Shown here: in pieces, positions 15,428-24,511 of the stretch
Position numbering within the stretch: the stretch's first letter is position 1
Layout of the letters: every line of letters starts with the position of its first letter
DNA from: a virus
IMG/VR virus record: IMGVR_UViG_3300045970_000150
Coordinates: 1-33,973 of that record
DNA: 33,973 nt
Direction: 5' to 3' (one strand)
Notes under the pieces: model-generated
Told to the model about the DNA's origin: nothing
Database searches by the model: none
The model's input: only the letters and a program-made list of their open reading frames with translations
Made by a program: the position numbers and the translations under genes

Positions 15428-15726
15428 CATGGGCGTGGTTGATAGAAACGGCCACCGGTGCCATGGGCATGACCATGGAAGAATTGGGCAACACCGAACC
15501 ATGGGTGTTCATGTGCCGGTTGGTGGGTTTTCAAAACATGCGGGTGGAAAACGAAAAGGAAAGTTGGCGGCGCGCCATGTTTTCCGCATATGTGATGGAA
15601 TGCCATAACCCGAACATAAAAGAATCACAAAAGGCCGCCACGTTTGATGATTTCATGCGGCGCGGCAAACGGTCACAAATTAAAACGATCACCACGGAAC
15701 AACAATTGGATGCATTCTTAAAATGA
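15038..15726 (+). CDS. Tail assembly chaperone, long form by -1 frameshift (gpGT-like)
   Basis: The second frame, ending at 15726, has no good start of its own. The first possible codon is a TTG at 15424, and the first in-frame ATG comes only about 12 residues later. This frame is open back through the A9 run at 15387-15395 and lies exactly -1 to the upstream gene. A slip there would give a protein of about 229 residues: 119 from the first frame, then 110 (QTTESKNPPLTWAWLIETATG and on, ending TTEQQLDAFLK). This is the arrangement of gpG/gpGT in lambda and many siphoviruses. The C-terminal part is helical and should contact the tape measure protein encoded immediately downstream. Confidence 0.8.
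15387..15395 (+). other. -1 ribosomal frameshift slippery site (A9)
   Basis: Nine consecutive A residues are read in frame 0 as CAA-AAA-AAA-AGC. Both the P- and A-site AAA codons can re-pair after a one-base backward slip, so this satisfies the A-AAA-AAA heptamer. The -1 frame is open from here to 15726. A weak hairpin (CGCC, then AT/AT and GGCG around 15418-15434) lies downstream, but it is not strong enough to rely on. Confidence 0.75.
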
Positions 15727-15733
15727 CATAGAT

Positions 15734-18109
15734 ATGGCCGGCGGCAAATCATTATCATCACTAAATTTCATCCTGGGTGCCAATATAAAGGATTTTCAAA
15801 CCGGGATGCGAAAGGCATCCGATGAACTTAAACTGAATGGAAAGCAGTTTAAGAAATTCGGAAAGGAAATGGCCACCAACGTCACGTTGCCATTGGTCGG
15901 GGTGGTGGCCGGGATCGCGGCCGTCACCATGAAATCGGCCGAATTTGCCGAAAGTATGCATGAAATGCAGATCAAAACCGGGTTGGCCGTTGAAACGTTG
16001 CAGGAATTAAAATTCATTGGCTCACAATCCGGCATTGAAATGGAATCATTGCAAAAGGCGGTTGTCCAGTTGTACAAAAAATTGGGTGCGGCCGATTCCG
16101 GCACGGAAAAAACCGTCAATGCATTTTCCAAATTAGGCGTGAACATCTACGGCGTGGATGGCCGGTTGCGCGGGATCAACGATCTGTTCCCGGAAATCAT
16201 CGGCGCATTGACGCGCATGGACAACCAAACCGAACGCAACGCATTGTCATTTCAGTTGTTTGGCCGCGGTGCCATGGACATTGTGCCGCAATTGTCCAAC
16301 CTGGGTGAATCCGGCATGCGTGAACTCACATTGCGCGCCCATGAATTGGGTTTGGTGATGGGGGAAGAATCCGTGGAAAAGTTTGCCAATTTTAAACATG
16401 CCATGGATGCCACCCATCAGCAATTGCAAGCGGTCGGCCGTGATCTGGCCGTTTCCCTGGCCGATGTGTTCACCCAAAAGGTGATCCCGGTATTGCAATC
16501 AAAGGTGATCCCGGCCATCCGCAGTTTGGGCAAATGGTTTTTGGATTTGTCACCGGCCACCCAAAAATTCATCATGATCGCCACCGGGGTGACCGCCGCC
16601 ATTGCGCCCATGGCCATTGCCATCGGGTGGTTGTCGGCCACGGTGATCCCTGGATTGATCGCCGCGTTGAAATGGCTGACCACGGCATTTTCAACCATGA
16701 TTGCATCCATTGTGGCCAATCCTTATGCGTGGTTGATCGGTGCATTGGCCGTGGTGGTGACATCCCTGGTCATATTCAAAAAGCGCACCAATGAAGCGGC
16801 CACGGCACAACATGAATTGGGAACGGCCATTGAGGGCGTGAATGAAGCGGTGGGAAAACAGTTATGGGATCAGTTGGTCAACAAATATGAAATCGGTGCC
16901 GATGGCGCGGCAAAGATGACCGGTTCCGTTGATAATTTGCGCGATGCCATGGTAAAGATGACGCGCGGGGAACTGGAAAGTTTGAAAGCCTTTTTGGAAA
17001 CCCAATTTTCCGCCGCCACGCGCGATGCCGCCGATCAGACCAACAGTTTAAACGCCCAATTGGGTGCGCAAAATGCGTTGGATTACAAAAATGGGTTGGC
17101 CATTGTCAATGCAGAACTGAATAAATTTCAAACGGCCAACGATGATGCCGTGGAACCGGTGGTGGAATTAAAGGATGAAATATCCGCGTTGGAAAAAAAA
17201 CTGATGGATGAAATCATGGCCAATGATGCCAATGTTTTGTCCACCGCCCGTTTGTTGCGTGCTAAACGGGAACAGAAAAAAGTATATGAGGATTTGGCCA
17301 ACACGTTGACCACATCAATCCCTAAAATGAAACCGCTGACGGCCGACATCCAGGTGGATGCCACCGCCGGCATCAATGCCAATCCGCCGGTTTCCGATCT
17401 GATGCCAACCCGTGATGACATCGGGGTCATTGACACATTCAGCGAAAAATATGCCGGCATGGGCAACGTGGTGGTGGACACCAATAGTGTGATGGCGTCC
17501 GGTTTGTCGGACATGGGAACCATGATTGGCGAAGTGTTTGGCCAGTTGATTGCCGGCACGGCCACCATGGGGGATGTGTTCATGGGGATTTTGCAGATAG
17601 TGGCCAAATTCATCCGGTCGTTTGGCGAAGCATTACTGGCCGCCGCGGTGGGTGCCATTGCCTTTGAACAGTTATTGGCCAACCCGTATGCCGCCGCCGC
17701 GGCCGGGGTGGCATTGATCGCGTTGGCATCGGTGGTGACATCGGTCATGTCAAAGGGGTTGACTGGCGGGGGATCATCCGGTGGCGGCGGTGCAACCGAT
17801 TACAATGGCGGCGGTTTTGAATCCGTGCCACGGTTGGCCGGCGGCGCGGTGGTGGGCAAACCCATGCTGGCCATGGTGGGGGACAATTACAACCCAATTG
17901 GGGACAATCCCGAAATCATCACGCCATTCCGCAAACTGGAATCCTGGTTTCATTCCACCGTGTTGGGCGCGTCCGATGGCATGCGTCAAAATGCGTCCAC
18001 GGATTTGCAACCGGTGATTGTGGATGTGCGGGTGGATGGACAAATGCGGGGTGACACCATCTATTTCACCAATAAAAGATTTATAAACCGATTAAAGCGG
18101 GGAACCTAA
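15734..18109 (+). CDS. Tail tape measure protein
   Basis: This 791-residue protein is the longest of the tail genes and directly follows the tail chaperones. An N-terminal segment (FILGANIKDFQTGMRKASDELK, then AEFAESMHEMQIKTGLAVETLQELK) is typical of PhageMin_Tail-type tape measures. Two hydrophobic regions stand out: residues ~279-347 with several membrane-length helices, and ~616-674, rich in Ala/Gly. The middle part is a helical rod. At roughly 1.5 angstrom per residue it would set a tail of about 0.12 micrometre. No lytic transglycosylase or peptidase motif is visible. A Gly/Ser-rich stretch near 680 precedes the C-terminal tail-tip-binding part. Confidence 0.92.
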   Translation: MAGGKSLSSLNFILGANIKDFQTGMRKASDELKLNGKQFKKFGKEMATNVTLPLVGVVAGIAAVTMKSAEFAESMHEMQIKTGLAVETLQELKFIGSQSGIEMESLQKAVVQLYKKLGAADSGTEKTVNAFSKLGVNIYGVDGRLRGINDLFPEIIGALTRMDNQTERNALSFQLFGRGAMDIVPQLSNLGESGMRELTLRAHELGLVMGEESVEKFANFKHAMDATHQQLQAVGRDLAVSLADVFTQKVIPVLQSKVIPAIRSLGKWFLDLSPATQKFIMIATGVTAAIAPMAIAIGWLSATVIPGLIAALKWLTTAFSTMIASIVANPYAWLIGALAVVVTSLVIFKKRTNEAATAQHELGTAIEGVNEAVGKQLWDQLVNKYEIGADGAAKMTGSVDNLRDAMVKMTRGELESLKAFLETQFSAATRDAADQTNSLNAQLGAQNALDYKNGLAIVNAELNKFQTANDDAVEPVVELKDEISALEKKLMDEIMANDANVLSTARLLRAKREQKKVYEDLANTLTTSIPKMKPLTADIQVDATAGINANPPVSDLMPTRDDIGVIDTFSEKYAGMGNVVVDTNSVMASGLSDMGTMIGEVFGQLIAGTATMGDVFMGILQIVAKFIRSFGEALLAAAVGAIAFEQLLANPYAAAAAGVALIALASVVTSVMSKGLTGGGSSGGGGATDYNGGGFESVPRLAGGAVVGKPMLAMVGDNYNPIGDNPEIITPFRKLESWFHSTVLGASDGMRQNASTDLQPVIVDVRVDGQMRGDTIYFTNKRFINRLKRGT

Positions 18110-20194
18110 ATGGCCGGCGAAGGGATCATATATAGGATTCAATTTTTAGGATCGGACGGGGTGGACAACACCGTGGACATCATTGACGAGGATTTCACCG
18201 GGGACGTCACCTATGTGGCCGGGGGATCACCGCCGGTTGAACTCAATTACCTGGGTGATACAGATGATCCCGGCGCGGTGATTGGATCGGAAATTAAACT
18301 GCAAATGTTCAATGACACCGATCAGCAATTTATGGCCATATTCACCGGCACATGCCGCCGCCACCGTTTGCGGTGGAAACGTGACGGCGGGTTGTTTTGG
18401 ATGGGGTGGGTTGATCCGGATTTCATGAGTGAACAATATATTTGTCCGCCCTATCTGACATCAGTACACGCCACGGATTGTTTGGGTGAATTAAAGGGGA
18501 TTTATTATGAAATCCCGGATGATCCCGCCACGTTCAACAAATCCATAATTTCCATAATTTCCGGCATTTTGGCACAAACCGGGTTTGAATTGCCCATATG
18601 GGTGGCGTGTGATTTTGTGTTCCGCACCCAGGGCGGTGTGATGGTGGATCAGCGCATATTTGAACACGTGACGGTGGATTGGCGCGTGTTCCGAAAGGAT
18701 GACAACACGTTCATGGATTTATATAGCATCTTAGACATGCTATTGGGTGACATGCGCATGCGCATCTATCAGTTGGATGGCCATTGGCAAATTGAAAATA
18801 TGCATCACAAATATGCATCCTATAATGTTGACCGATATTTGTGGACGGGCGTTTACACATTGTCATTTCCGGTGGATTCCAACGTTGATCTGACCGCGCT
18901 GATGGTGGATGACATGGTTAGGGCAAATTCATCGGCCATCCGCACCATTTCACCGGCATTCAAACGGTTTTCCATGATCCAGGATTATGGCAAAAAGGAC
19001 ACGTTTTTATCCGCATTCAACCTGGACGGATTGTTTTGGCCGGACGAGTGGGCAAACCCAACGGATTTGGTGTTTTGGGAAAGGTCACACACCCACACCG
19101 GCGGCGGGGTGACATTGTACTATCTTACCATATATCCGGACATTGAAAATTCCATCCGGTTGGATCAGTTTGTGGACAGTCAGCCATGGAATGAATTTCT
19201 GCAATGCCAAACCGTGACCATCTCACCGCGCGCCGCCATTGCCAAGCTTATGGAAACATGGGATAGGCATGGCGGTGTCCGCATGAAATTGATCTTTGAA
19301 TGCTTTATCCGGGCGGAATCTTTCCAGGACGGAATTGACGATCCCATGACGGTATGGTTGCAAATGTGCGTGCGCAACACATCCGGGGTGATCCTATACG
19401 CCACCAACGGGTGGCCTGGTTATCCGGGATTTCCGGTTGAATTAATGCCGTCATATGCCTATTTTGAGTTTGGGTCTGACCGCATGATCAAACTGGAAAA
19501 GGTGATCCCGAACCAATGGAACAAATTTGAAATCAGCATTGCGACACCGCGCCAACGCACATGGGATTCGGTGGATGACGCCCTGGAATTTTGGTTTAAG
19601 TTTTTCCCGGCGCAAACCACCATGCCCACGGATCATTGGGCGGACGGGGACGGGTTGGTTGTGAAAAACTGCAAATGGGGTTGGGTGGATGAAACTTCAG
19701 AATATACGCGCACCCTGGATGAAATCGTGGACGAATCCAACAAATATGTTCCGTCATCCTACGAATTCAATTTTGGGGAAACACCCGGCGCGTGGGGTGC
19801 GGCCATCCGCGAACATGGCCAACGGTACATGCACCGGTTCAATCTGTATGACACCACCGGGGAATCCATACAAGAATTTTTAACGGTGGGGTCGTTGGAA
19901 ACCACCGGCGGCGGGTTGATCAATTCATGGCACCGGTTGTTCATCCGGGCGGCGCATTCCATCCCGCGGTTCATCCTTAATGCCGAAATATGGGATTTGA
20001 GTGCAACGGTGAACATGGGGTGCATACTGAATGACTATTCCGGAAATAAATATATCCCGTACCGCATGACATTCATGCCGGATTCGGCCACATGGAACGG
20101 GGAATGGTTGCAAATGGCCGTTCCAAAAACCACCGGGACGGATGGGGACGGCGGCGGGTTTTCAAATGGTTTTTCTTCGGGTTTTGATATATAA
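18110..20194 (+). CDS. Tail tip / baseplate protein
   Basis: This 694-residue protein starts directly after the tape measure stop and precedes the fibre. This is the slot of the distal tail/Tal-type baseplate protein. The first ~110 residues (YRIQFLGSDGVDNTVDIID, GSEIKLQMFNDTDQQF, TGTCRRHRLRWKRDGG) resemble the beta-rich N-terminal hub of such proteins in Bacteroidota phages. The middle has a carbohydrate-binding-like jelly-roll character (HGGVRMKLIFECFIRAES, NQWNKFEISIATPRQRTWDSVDDALEFWFKFFP). The end is Gly-rich (GGGFSNGFSSGFDI). Its Trp content is high. I infer the role from position and general character, without a firm family match. Confidence 0.72.
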   Translation: MAGEGIIYRIQFLGSDGVDNTVDIIDEDFTGDVTYVAGGSPPVELNYLGDTDDPGAVIGSEIKLQMFNDTDQQFMAIFTGTCRRHRLRWKRDGGLFWMGWVDPDFMSEQYICPPYLTSVHATDCLGELKGIYYEIPDDPATFNKSIISIISGILAQTGFELPIWVACDFVFRTQGGVMVDQRIFEHVTVDWRVFRKDDNTFMDLYSILDMLLGDMRMRIYQLDGHWQIENMHHKYASYNVDRYLWTGVYTLSFPVDSNVDLTALMVDDMVRANSSAIRTISPAFKRFSMIQDYGKKDTFLSAFNLDGLFWPDEWANPTDLVFWERSHTHTGGGVTLYYLTIYPDIENSIRLDQFVDSQPWNEFLQCQTVTISPRAAIAKLMETWDRHGGVRMKLIFECFIRAESFQDGIDDPMTVWLQMCVRNTSGVILYATNGWPGYPGFPVELMPSYAYFEFGSDRMIKLEKVIPNQWNKFEISIATPRQRTWDSVDDALEFWFKFFPAQTTMPTDHWADGDGLVVKNCKWGWVDETSEYTRTLDEIVDESNKYVPSSYEFNFGETPGAWGAAIREHGQRYMHRFNLYDTTGESIQEFLTVGSLETTGGGLINSWHRLFIRAAHSIPRFILNAEIWDLSATVNMGCILNDYSGNKYIPYRMTFMPDSATWNGEWLQMAVPKTTGTDGDGGGFSNGFSSGFDI

Positions 20195-20198
20195 CTAA

Positions 20199-22763
20199 AT
20201 GACTATGAAAAAAGCGGTTTTGATTTTGATTTTTTCGTTTGCATTCCTGGTGGGAAAATCCCAAACAAGCGATGCGGACATGTTGAATTATAATTCAACC
20301 TACATTTTTGATAACAACATGAATTTGGTGAAACCATCCATGGTTCATACCTTGTTTGACTATGTGATCAATAGTAAGATCAACAAGGATTCCACCTTTG
20401 AGGTGATCCGGTGGAACGGGTTGGACACGTTGGTGTTTTCCATCAAAGGGGTGCGCGACACGTTGGTGATCCCACCGGGTGTGTGGGGTGTGGATGGCAA
20501 TGACATCCACAACACCAATTCCGGGAAAACAACCCTATCCAATGCCTACATTTACCCGTTGCCGCCGGAATCAACCCCGCGCGCCATTGGGCGTGTGATG
20601 GGATTGGAAACCGATGGGCAAATAAAATGGAATCATTTGATTAAAGTATATGATGAAACCATGCGTGAATTGGCGGATTCCGGACGTGCCATCACGCCGG
20701 TTGGCAAAAAATGGGTGATTTTTGGGGATTCGTTTTCTCAATCCCTATCAACACAATGGCCGAAATATGTGATTAATACATTGCAATTAACTGGCACGGT
20801 AAGCAACGCAACACCCGGAAACCGGTTGGATGATCAGTTGGACACCTTAAATGCGCGGATTGCATCCGATCATGATTATTTGGAACAATTTAACATGTTG
20901 ACATTGATGGTTGGCATCAATGATTTTGCGCAAAACATCCCGTTGGGTAAATTATCGGATGTTGCGGGTTCGGCTACCTTTAGCGGATATTTAAAGTCAT
21001 TCATTGAAACGGTTTATTCCAATAATTCGGCCATTGAAATGTTCATCATGACCAATATTCAATGTTATAAACTGATTTATGCCGGCCGAAATTCGGACGG
21101 ATATAATTTGGAAGATATGGCCATCCGGATTTCTCAAATATGTGACATGTATGGGGTTTCGTGCGTTGATTTATACCATTGTTCCGGGATCAATTCAAAG
21201 ACATTCAAATACTATTTGGGCGTGGATAGTTTACACCCATCAACGGCCGGCAATGAACGCATTGCGGAAATAATGAATGATGCATTTGCATCAATTGAGG
21301 CGTTGCAAGGTCAATCATTAAATCATCAAAACATTGTGGTGGATGACAATATCGGAATTGGATTGAATCCATTGTCATCACTAACAACCGGAAATTATAA
21401 CATTGGAATTGGCAGTGGTGCGTTGAAATCCGCAACGACAAGTTTTTACAATATCGGCATTGGATTGGATGCCGGCAACAAAATAACCATGACCGGTTCC
21501 GGAAATGGGTTGGTTGCCATCGGTAAATTTGCATTGAAAAATTCAACGGTTGAAGCCATTGGCATTGGTCAAAATGCGGGATATCTAAACACAACCGGAA
21601 CAAATAATTTATTTATTGGCAGTGATGCCGGGTTCGTTAATACAACAAACCATTATCAAACCATTGTTGGGAATTTTGCGGCAATTTATGCAACGGGTTC
21701 AAACAACACCGGGTTGGGATATGCGGTTTTGCAGGGTTCAAACCCGGCAACGGGATATCAAAACACCGCGGTTGGATCGTTGGCATTATTCAAAAACACA
21801 TCCGGTTCCCGAAATGTAGGTGTTGGATATACATCACTATTCAATAATACAACCGGAACGGGTAGTGTGGCCATTGGTGATGGTGCGGGAAATTCAATGA
21901 TATCATCCGGGGAATTAACGGCCGTTGGCACGGATGCGTTGAACGCGGCCACCAATGAAAACACGGCCATTGGATCATCCGCCGGCAAATTAACAACGAC
22001 CGGTGTTTCAAATTTTTATGGCGGAAAACAAGCCGGATATTATAATTTGACCGGTGATAACAATATTTACATTGGAGCCAAAACCGGTTTATACAACACC
22101 GCGTCATATAATGTGGCCGTTGGTGGTTCCGCGTTGATGGGATCGGCGGGATCAAATGGTGCATACAATTCCGCATTTGGTTCACTGGCATTGAAAGTGA
22201 TCACCACGGGCGCGGGTAATTCCGTTTTTGGGTTCATGGCCGGATATACAAACGCAACGGGAAGTTACAACACATTTTTAGGTGCAACCGCCGGGTATTT
22301 AAGCACCGGCAGTTATAATGTATGGATTGGAAATGATGCGGGAAACAATAGCACATTCGCCGGGTTGTCAAATGTGGGTGGAATAGATGTGACAAATACA
22401 ACCACGCCGTTAATTCAATTTGATTTTGACATAGCTATTAGAAAAACCAAGATCAACGGCAATTTATCATCGGGTGTTGGCACCATCGCAGACAATGACG
22501 CCACCCCGGATGTATCAAAAGCAAATACGTTTATCTATAACGGTACGGCCAATTCGGTCACCGTCACCGATTTGGACAACCCGGTGGTGGGTTCTTACTA
22601 TACCTTTTGGGGAAATTCAAACACGTACACGTTGAATTTTGGCGCGGCCAATTTCATCATGGCCGGCGTGGGTGTCACTTTGGGCGAAGGTGACATGATC
22701 ATGTTCTTTTGCAAAGCAGACAACCAATATTGGATGTGTGGATATCAAAACAACACCCCGTGA
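20199..22763 (+). CDS. Tail fibre with SGNH/GDSL esterase domain and repeat shaft
   Basis: This is an 854-residue protein. The N-terminus (KKAVLILIFSFAFLVGKSQ) is a convincing signal peptide, odd for a virion protein. Residues ~165-365 form an SGNH hydrolase: VIFGDSFSQS with the catalytic Ser178, VGINDF (238-243) and GVDSLHP with the Asp343/His346 pair. From ~385 to ~720 runs a shaft of degenerate repeats with the pattern N-x-G-I/V-G-x-x-A-L/G (NIGIGSGAL, NIGIGLDAGN, NVGVGYTSL), resembling fibre and adhesin beta-repeats. The last ~110 residues form a separate beta-rich tip. The esterase probably deacetylates host surface polysaccharide during adsorption. Confidence 0.85.
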   Translation: MTMKKAVLILIFSFAFLVGKSQTSDADMLNYNSTYIFDNNMNLVKPSMVHTLFDYVINSKINKDSTFEVIRWNGLDTLVFSIKGVRDTLVIPPGVWGVDGNDIHNTNSGKTTLSNAYIYPLPPESTPRAIGRVMGLETDGQIKWNHLIKVYDETMRELADSGRAITPVGKKWVIFGDSFSQSLSTQWPKYVINTLQLTGTVSNATPGNRLDDQLDTLNARIASDHDYLEQFNMLTLMVGINDFAQNIPLGKLSDVAGSATFSGYLKSFIETVYSNNSAIEMFIMTNIQCYKLIYAGRNSDGYNLEDMAIRISQICDMYGVSCVDLYHCSGINSKTFKYYLGVDSLHPSTAGNERIAEIMNDAFASIEALQGQSLNHQNIVVDDNIGIGLNPLSSLTTGNYNIGIGSGALKSATTSFYNIGIGLDAGNKITMTGSGNGLVAIGKFALKNSTVEAIGIGQNAGYLNTTGTNNLFIGSDAGFVNTTNHYQTIVGNFAAIYATGSNNTGLGYAVLQGSNPATGYQNTAVGSLALFKNTSGSRNVGVGYTSLFNNTTGTGSVAIGDGAGNSMISSGELTAVGTDALNAATNENTAIGSSAGKLTTTGVSNFYGGKQAGYYNLTGDNNIYIGAKTGLYNTASYNVAVGGSALMGSAGSNGAYNSAFGSLALKVITTGAGNSVFGFMAGYTNATGSYNTFLGATAGYLSTGSYNVWIGNDAGNNSTFAGLSNVGGIDVTNTTTPLIQFDFDIAIRKTKINGNLSSGVGTIADNDATPDVSKANTFIYNGTANSVTVTDLDNPVVGSYYTFWGNSNTYTLNFGAANFIMAGVGVTLGEGDMIMFFCKADNQYWMCGYQNNTP

Positions 22764-22797
22764 TCATGTTTATTTATTCATCTTGAAATTTAGTCAT

Positions 22798-23040
22798 ATG
22801 AAAAGAGTTGGAATCTTTGAGGAAAAACCGGGGTGGCATTCGGTCAACCGGGTGATCTTTTTTGCCGGGTGCATTTGGACAATGCTATTTGTCACCGCCG
22901 GTGCGTTTTTGTTGAAATGGTCACCGGGTGAAATTGTGGCCGTTTTTTCCGGGTTGATTGTTCCGTTTGTGGGGTTGAAATTGGTTCAAAAATCCATGGA
23001 AAATTCAAAGATTGATCCACCCGAAAACCAACCGTCATGA
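22798..23040 (+). CDS. Holin-like membrane protein
   Basis: This 80-residue protein has two predicted transmembrane helices (VIFFAGCIWTMLFVTAGAFLL and GEIVAVFSGLIVPFVGLKLV) joined by a short loop, with a charged N-terminus and a polar tail. That suits a class II-type holin. The ATG at 22798 gives this compact form; an upstream frame start at 22738 would overlap the fibre gene. It begins the lysis-type cassette after the tail genes and overlaps the next gene by ATGA. No sequence family is assigned, so the call rests on topology and position. Confidence 0.7.
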   Translation: MKRVGIFEEKPGWHSVNRVIFFAGCIWTMLFVTAGAFLLKWSPGEIVAVFSGLIVPFVGLKLVQKSMENSKIDPPENQPS

Positions 23041-23354
23041 ATGCAACCCGCCCACGATCCCAAAACTGGATCGGCCGCAACGGATGGCAGGCGTTGACCG
23101 TGGCCATGCTTTCCATCATCGGCGGGTTGATGGTCGTTTTGATCACATCGGTGAATTCCACGTTGGAAAAACACGAAACCCGCATTGATTCCTATGGTAC
23201 CGACATCAATGATTTGCAGAACATTTGCCGCAACCTGGTGGAAACCTACAATGGCAAACGGGAAGTGGATGCCGAACAGACCAAACAGATCATGGAGTTG
23301 TGGAAATGTCAAAAACGTTCCGGAAGCAACAATAATTCAACATTGATGAAATGA
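23037..23354 (+). CDS. Membrane-anchored coiled-coil protein (lysis cassette)
   Basis: This is a 105-residue protein with one transmembrane helix (LTVAMLSIIGGLMVVLITSV, about residues 20-39) followed by a helical, charged segment (LEKHETRIDSYGTDINDLQ) and a Cys-containing tail. The topology is that of a small spanin component or holin accessory. It sits between the holin-like and spanin-like genes with ATGA overlaps on both sides. The exact role is uncertain. Confidence 0.65.
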   Translation: MNATRPRSQNWIGRNGWQALTVAMLSIIGGLMVVLITSVNSTLEKHETRIDSYGTDINDLQNICRNLVETYNGKREVDAEQTKQIMELWKCQKRSGSNNNSTLMK

Positions 23355-24007
23355 TTGTAATGATAAAAAAATACTGGATGATGGCTAAAACCATCATCCT
23401 GGCGGTGATCCTGGTGGCCGCGGTGGTTTTGTTTTTCCTATGGAAATCTGAACGCACCCAACGCATCCGGTTGGATTCAAACCAAACGGCGTTGTTAGAT
23501 GAAATGCGCACGGATTCCATCACCGGCGCGGCCACCGTTGGCCAGTTGACATTACGCATGCATGAATTCAAAAACGCCACGGATTCCCAAACGGTGGCGT
23601 TGCGTGGCCGCATCACCGATTTGGGCATAAAGTTAAAGCGGGTTCAATCGGCGGGGACGGCATCATTTTACACCACCATCACCGTGGACACGGTGCTGAT
23701 CCCGGCGGGATCATCCACGGGTTGGGACGGATTCGGGATGACACCGGCGGATTCCACGGCCAAACGGTTGGTGATCCACAACCGGTTCCATGATGTGGAT
23801 TTGCTGATCCGCGCCAATGATAGTGTGACCGGGGTGATCATCACGCGCGATACCATGGATCAGATCGTGACCAGGACACCGCGCGGGTGGCCGTGGCAAC
23901 AAAGGTTTTGGCAACCCAGGCGCATGGAACAGACCGTGCATTTTCAAAACCCGGACACGCGCATCACCTATGAACGATATATTGTTATTTCAAAAAAGAA
24001 ACCATGA
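23351..24007 (+). CDS. Spanin-like single-pass membrane protein
   Basis: This 218-residue protein has an N-terminal membrane anchor (IILAVILVAAVVLFFLW, about residues 14-30). A periplasmic-type helical region follows (LDSNQTALLDEMRTDS, LTLRMHEFKNATDS) and then a strand-rich C-terminal domain with GWPWQQRFWQP. The layout resembles the large spanin-like proteins commonly found next to holins in Bacteroidota phages, which would join inner and outer membranes in the last step of lysis. It is the last gene of the late operon. Starts at 23351 and 23360 are both possible. Confidence 0.65.
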   Translation: MIVMIKKYWMMAKTIILAVILVAAVVLFFLWKSERTQRIRLDSNQTALLDEMRTDSITGAATVGQLTLRMHEFKNATDSQTVALRGRITDLGIKLKRVQSAGTASFYTTITVDTVLIPAGSSTGWDGFGMTPADSTAKRLVIHNRFHDVDLLIRANDSVTGVIITRDTMDQIVTRTPRGWPWQQRFWQPRRMEQTVHFQNPDTRITYERYIVISKKKP

Positions 24008-24066
24008 CGGTTTGATGTAATTGGGTGATGATTCCCGCTGAATGCGGGGTCATGGTGTTTGTTTGG

Positions 24067-24096
24067 CCGGCGTGGGGTAAAATCCGCGCCGGTTTT
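24067..24096 (+). terminator. Terminator after the late operon
   Basis: CCGGCG (24067-24072) and CGCCGG (24087-24092) form a 6-bp GC stem followed by TTTTG. A second hairpin just upstream (24028-24053, CCCGC/GCGGG flanked by ATGA/TCAT) lacks a T run. Together they mark the end of the late transcript before the AT-rich regulatory region. The loop is long (14 bases), so strength is uncertain. Confidence 0.55.
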
Positions 24097-24210
24097 GTCG
24101 TAAAAACCCCAAAATGTGACGAAAAAAGGCCGTTTTTTGAGGGCAAAAAAAACACTGTTTGAAAATAAATTTCTACGCTTACAGCATCAACGGTTTCCAA
24201 AGGGGTCTAA

Positions 24211-24243
24211 TTTGATTTAATATCATAAATGATATTATCTTTA
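24211..24243 (+). promoter_or_regulatory. Promoter with embedded operator palindrome (XRE gene pair)
   Basis: TTTG (24211-24214) and TATCTTTA (24236-24243), 21 bases apart, fit the -33/-7 layout of Bacteroidota promoters, with TTTA in place of TTTG. Between them lies a perfect inverted repeat, TAATATCAT-AA-ATGATATTA (24218-24237). A repressor bound there would block the polymerase. The XRE protein encoded downstream at 24512 is the natural candidate for autoregulation, as in toxin-antitoxin or phage repressor operons (inference). Confidence 0.7.
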
Positions 24244-24294
24244 CATCATAAACTTAACACTGGCGGCAACAGGGTAATCACGGCAAAAATTAAA

Positions 24295-24510
24295 ATGACA
24301 ACAATTGCAACGTTCACGATCACCAGGACAACCCGCAACGGTATTTTAGAATTTTTAACCGAACAAGGATTTCGTTCAGAAAATGCCATTTTCGATAACC
24401 GTTTAGAGAAACTTCATTTCACACAGGACGATGGATCGAGAAAAGTAAGAGAATTGCGTTCAAATTGCAGACTTCCAAAATTAGCCAAATCAATCATTCT
24501 GAATTACTAA
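24295..24510 (+). CDS. Small protein of unknown function paired with XRE regulator
   Basis: This is a 71-residue protein starting at the ATG at 24295, about 50 bases downstream of the operator promoter. The same frame extends upstream to 24229, but that would put the start inside the operator. The sequence runs FTITRTTRNGILEFLTEQGF, then SENAIFDNRLEKLHFTQDDGSRKVREL and a basic end. It looks like a small alpha/beta fold rich in Arg and Lys. I recognise no family. Position, one base before an XRE gene under a palindromic operator, resembles a HigBA-type toxin followed by antitoxin, but no RelE signature is evident. It could instead be a regulator partner. The gene is AT-richer than the late genes. 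Confidence 0.65.
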   Translation: MTTIATFTITRTTRNGILEFLTEQGFRSENAIFDNRLEKLHFTQDDGSRKVRELRSNCRLPKLAKSIILNY

Positions 24511-24511
24511 A

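Noticed and set aside
15424-15726. Independent gene starting at TTG 15424
   Set aside because: The frame is open upstream through the slippery A run and fits a -1 frameshift extension far better than TTG initiation.
17128-17748. 206-residue minus-strand frame opposite the tape measure gene
   Set aside because: Low-complexity Ala/Asn/Ser composition produced by antisense reading of the Ala-rich tape measure.
24052-24162. 36-residue frame starting MVFVWPAWGK
   Set aside because: It runs across two hairpins of the terminator region and has no coupling or recognisable domain; likely chance.
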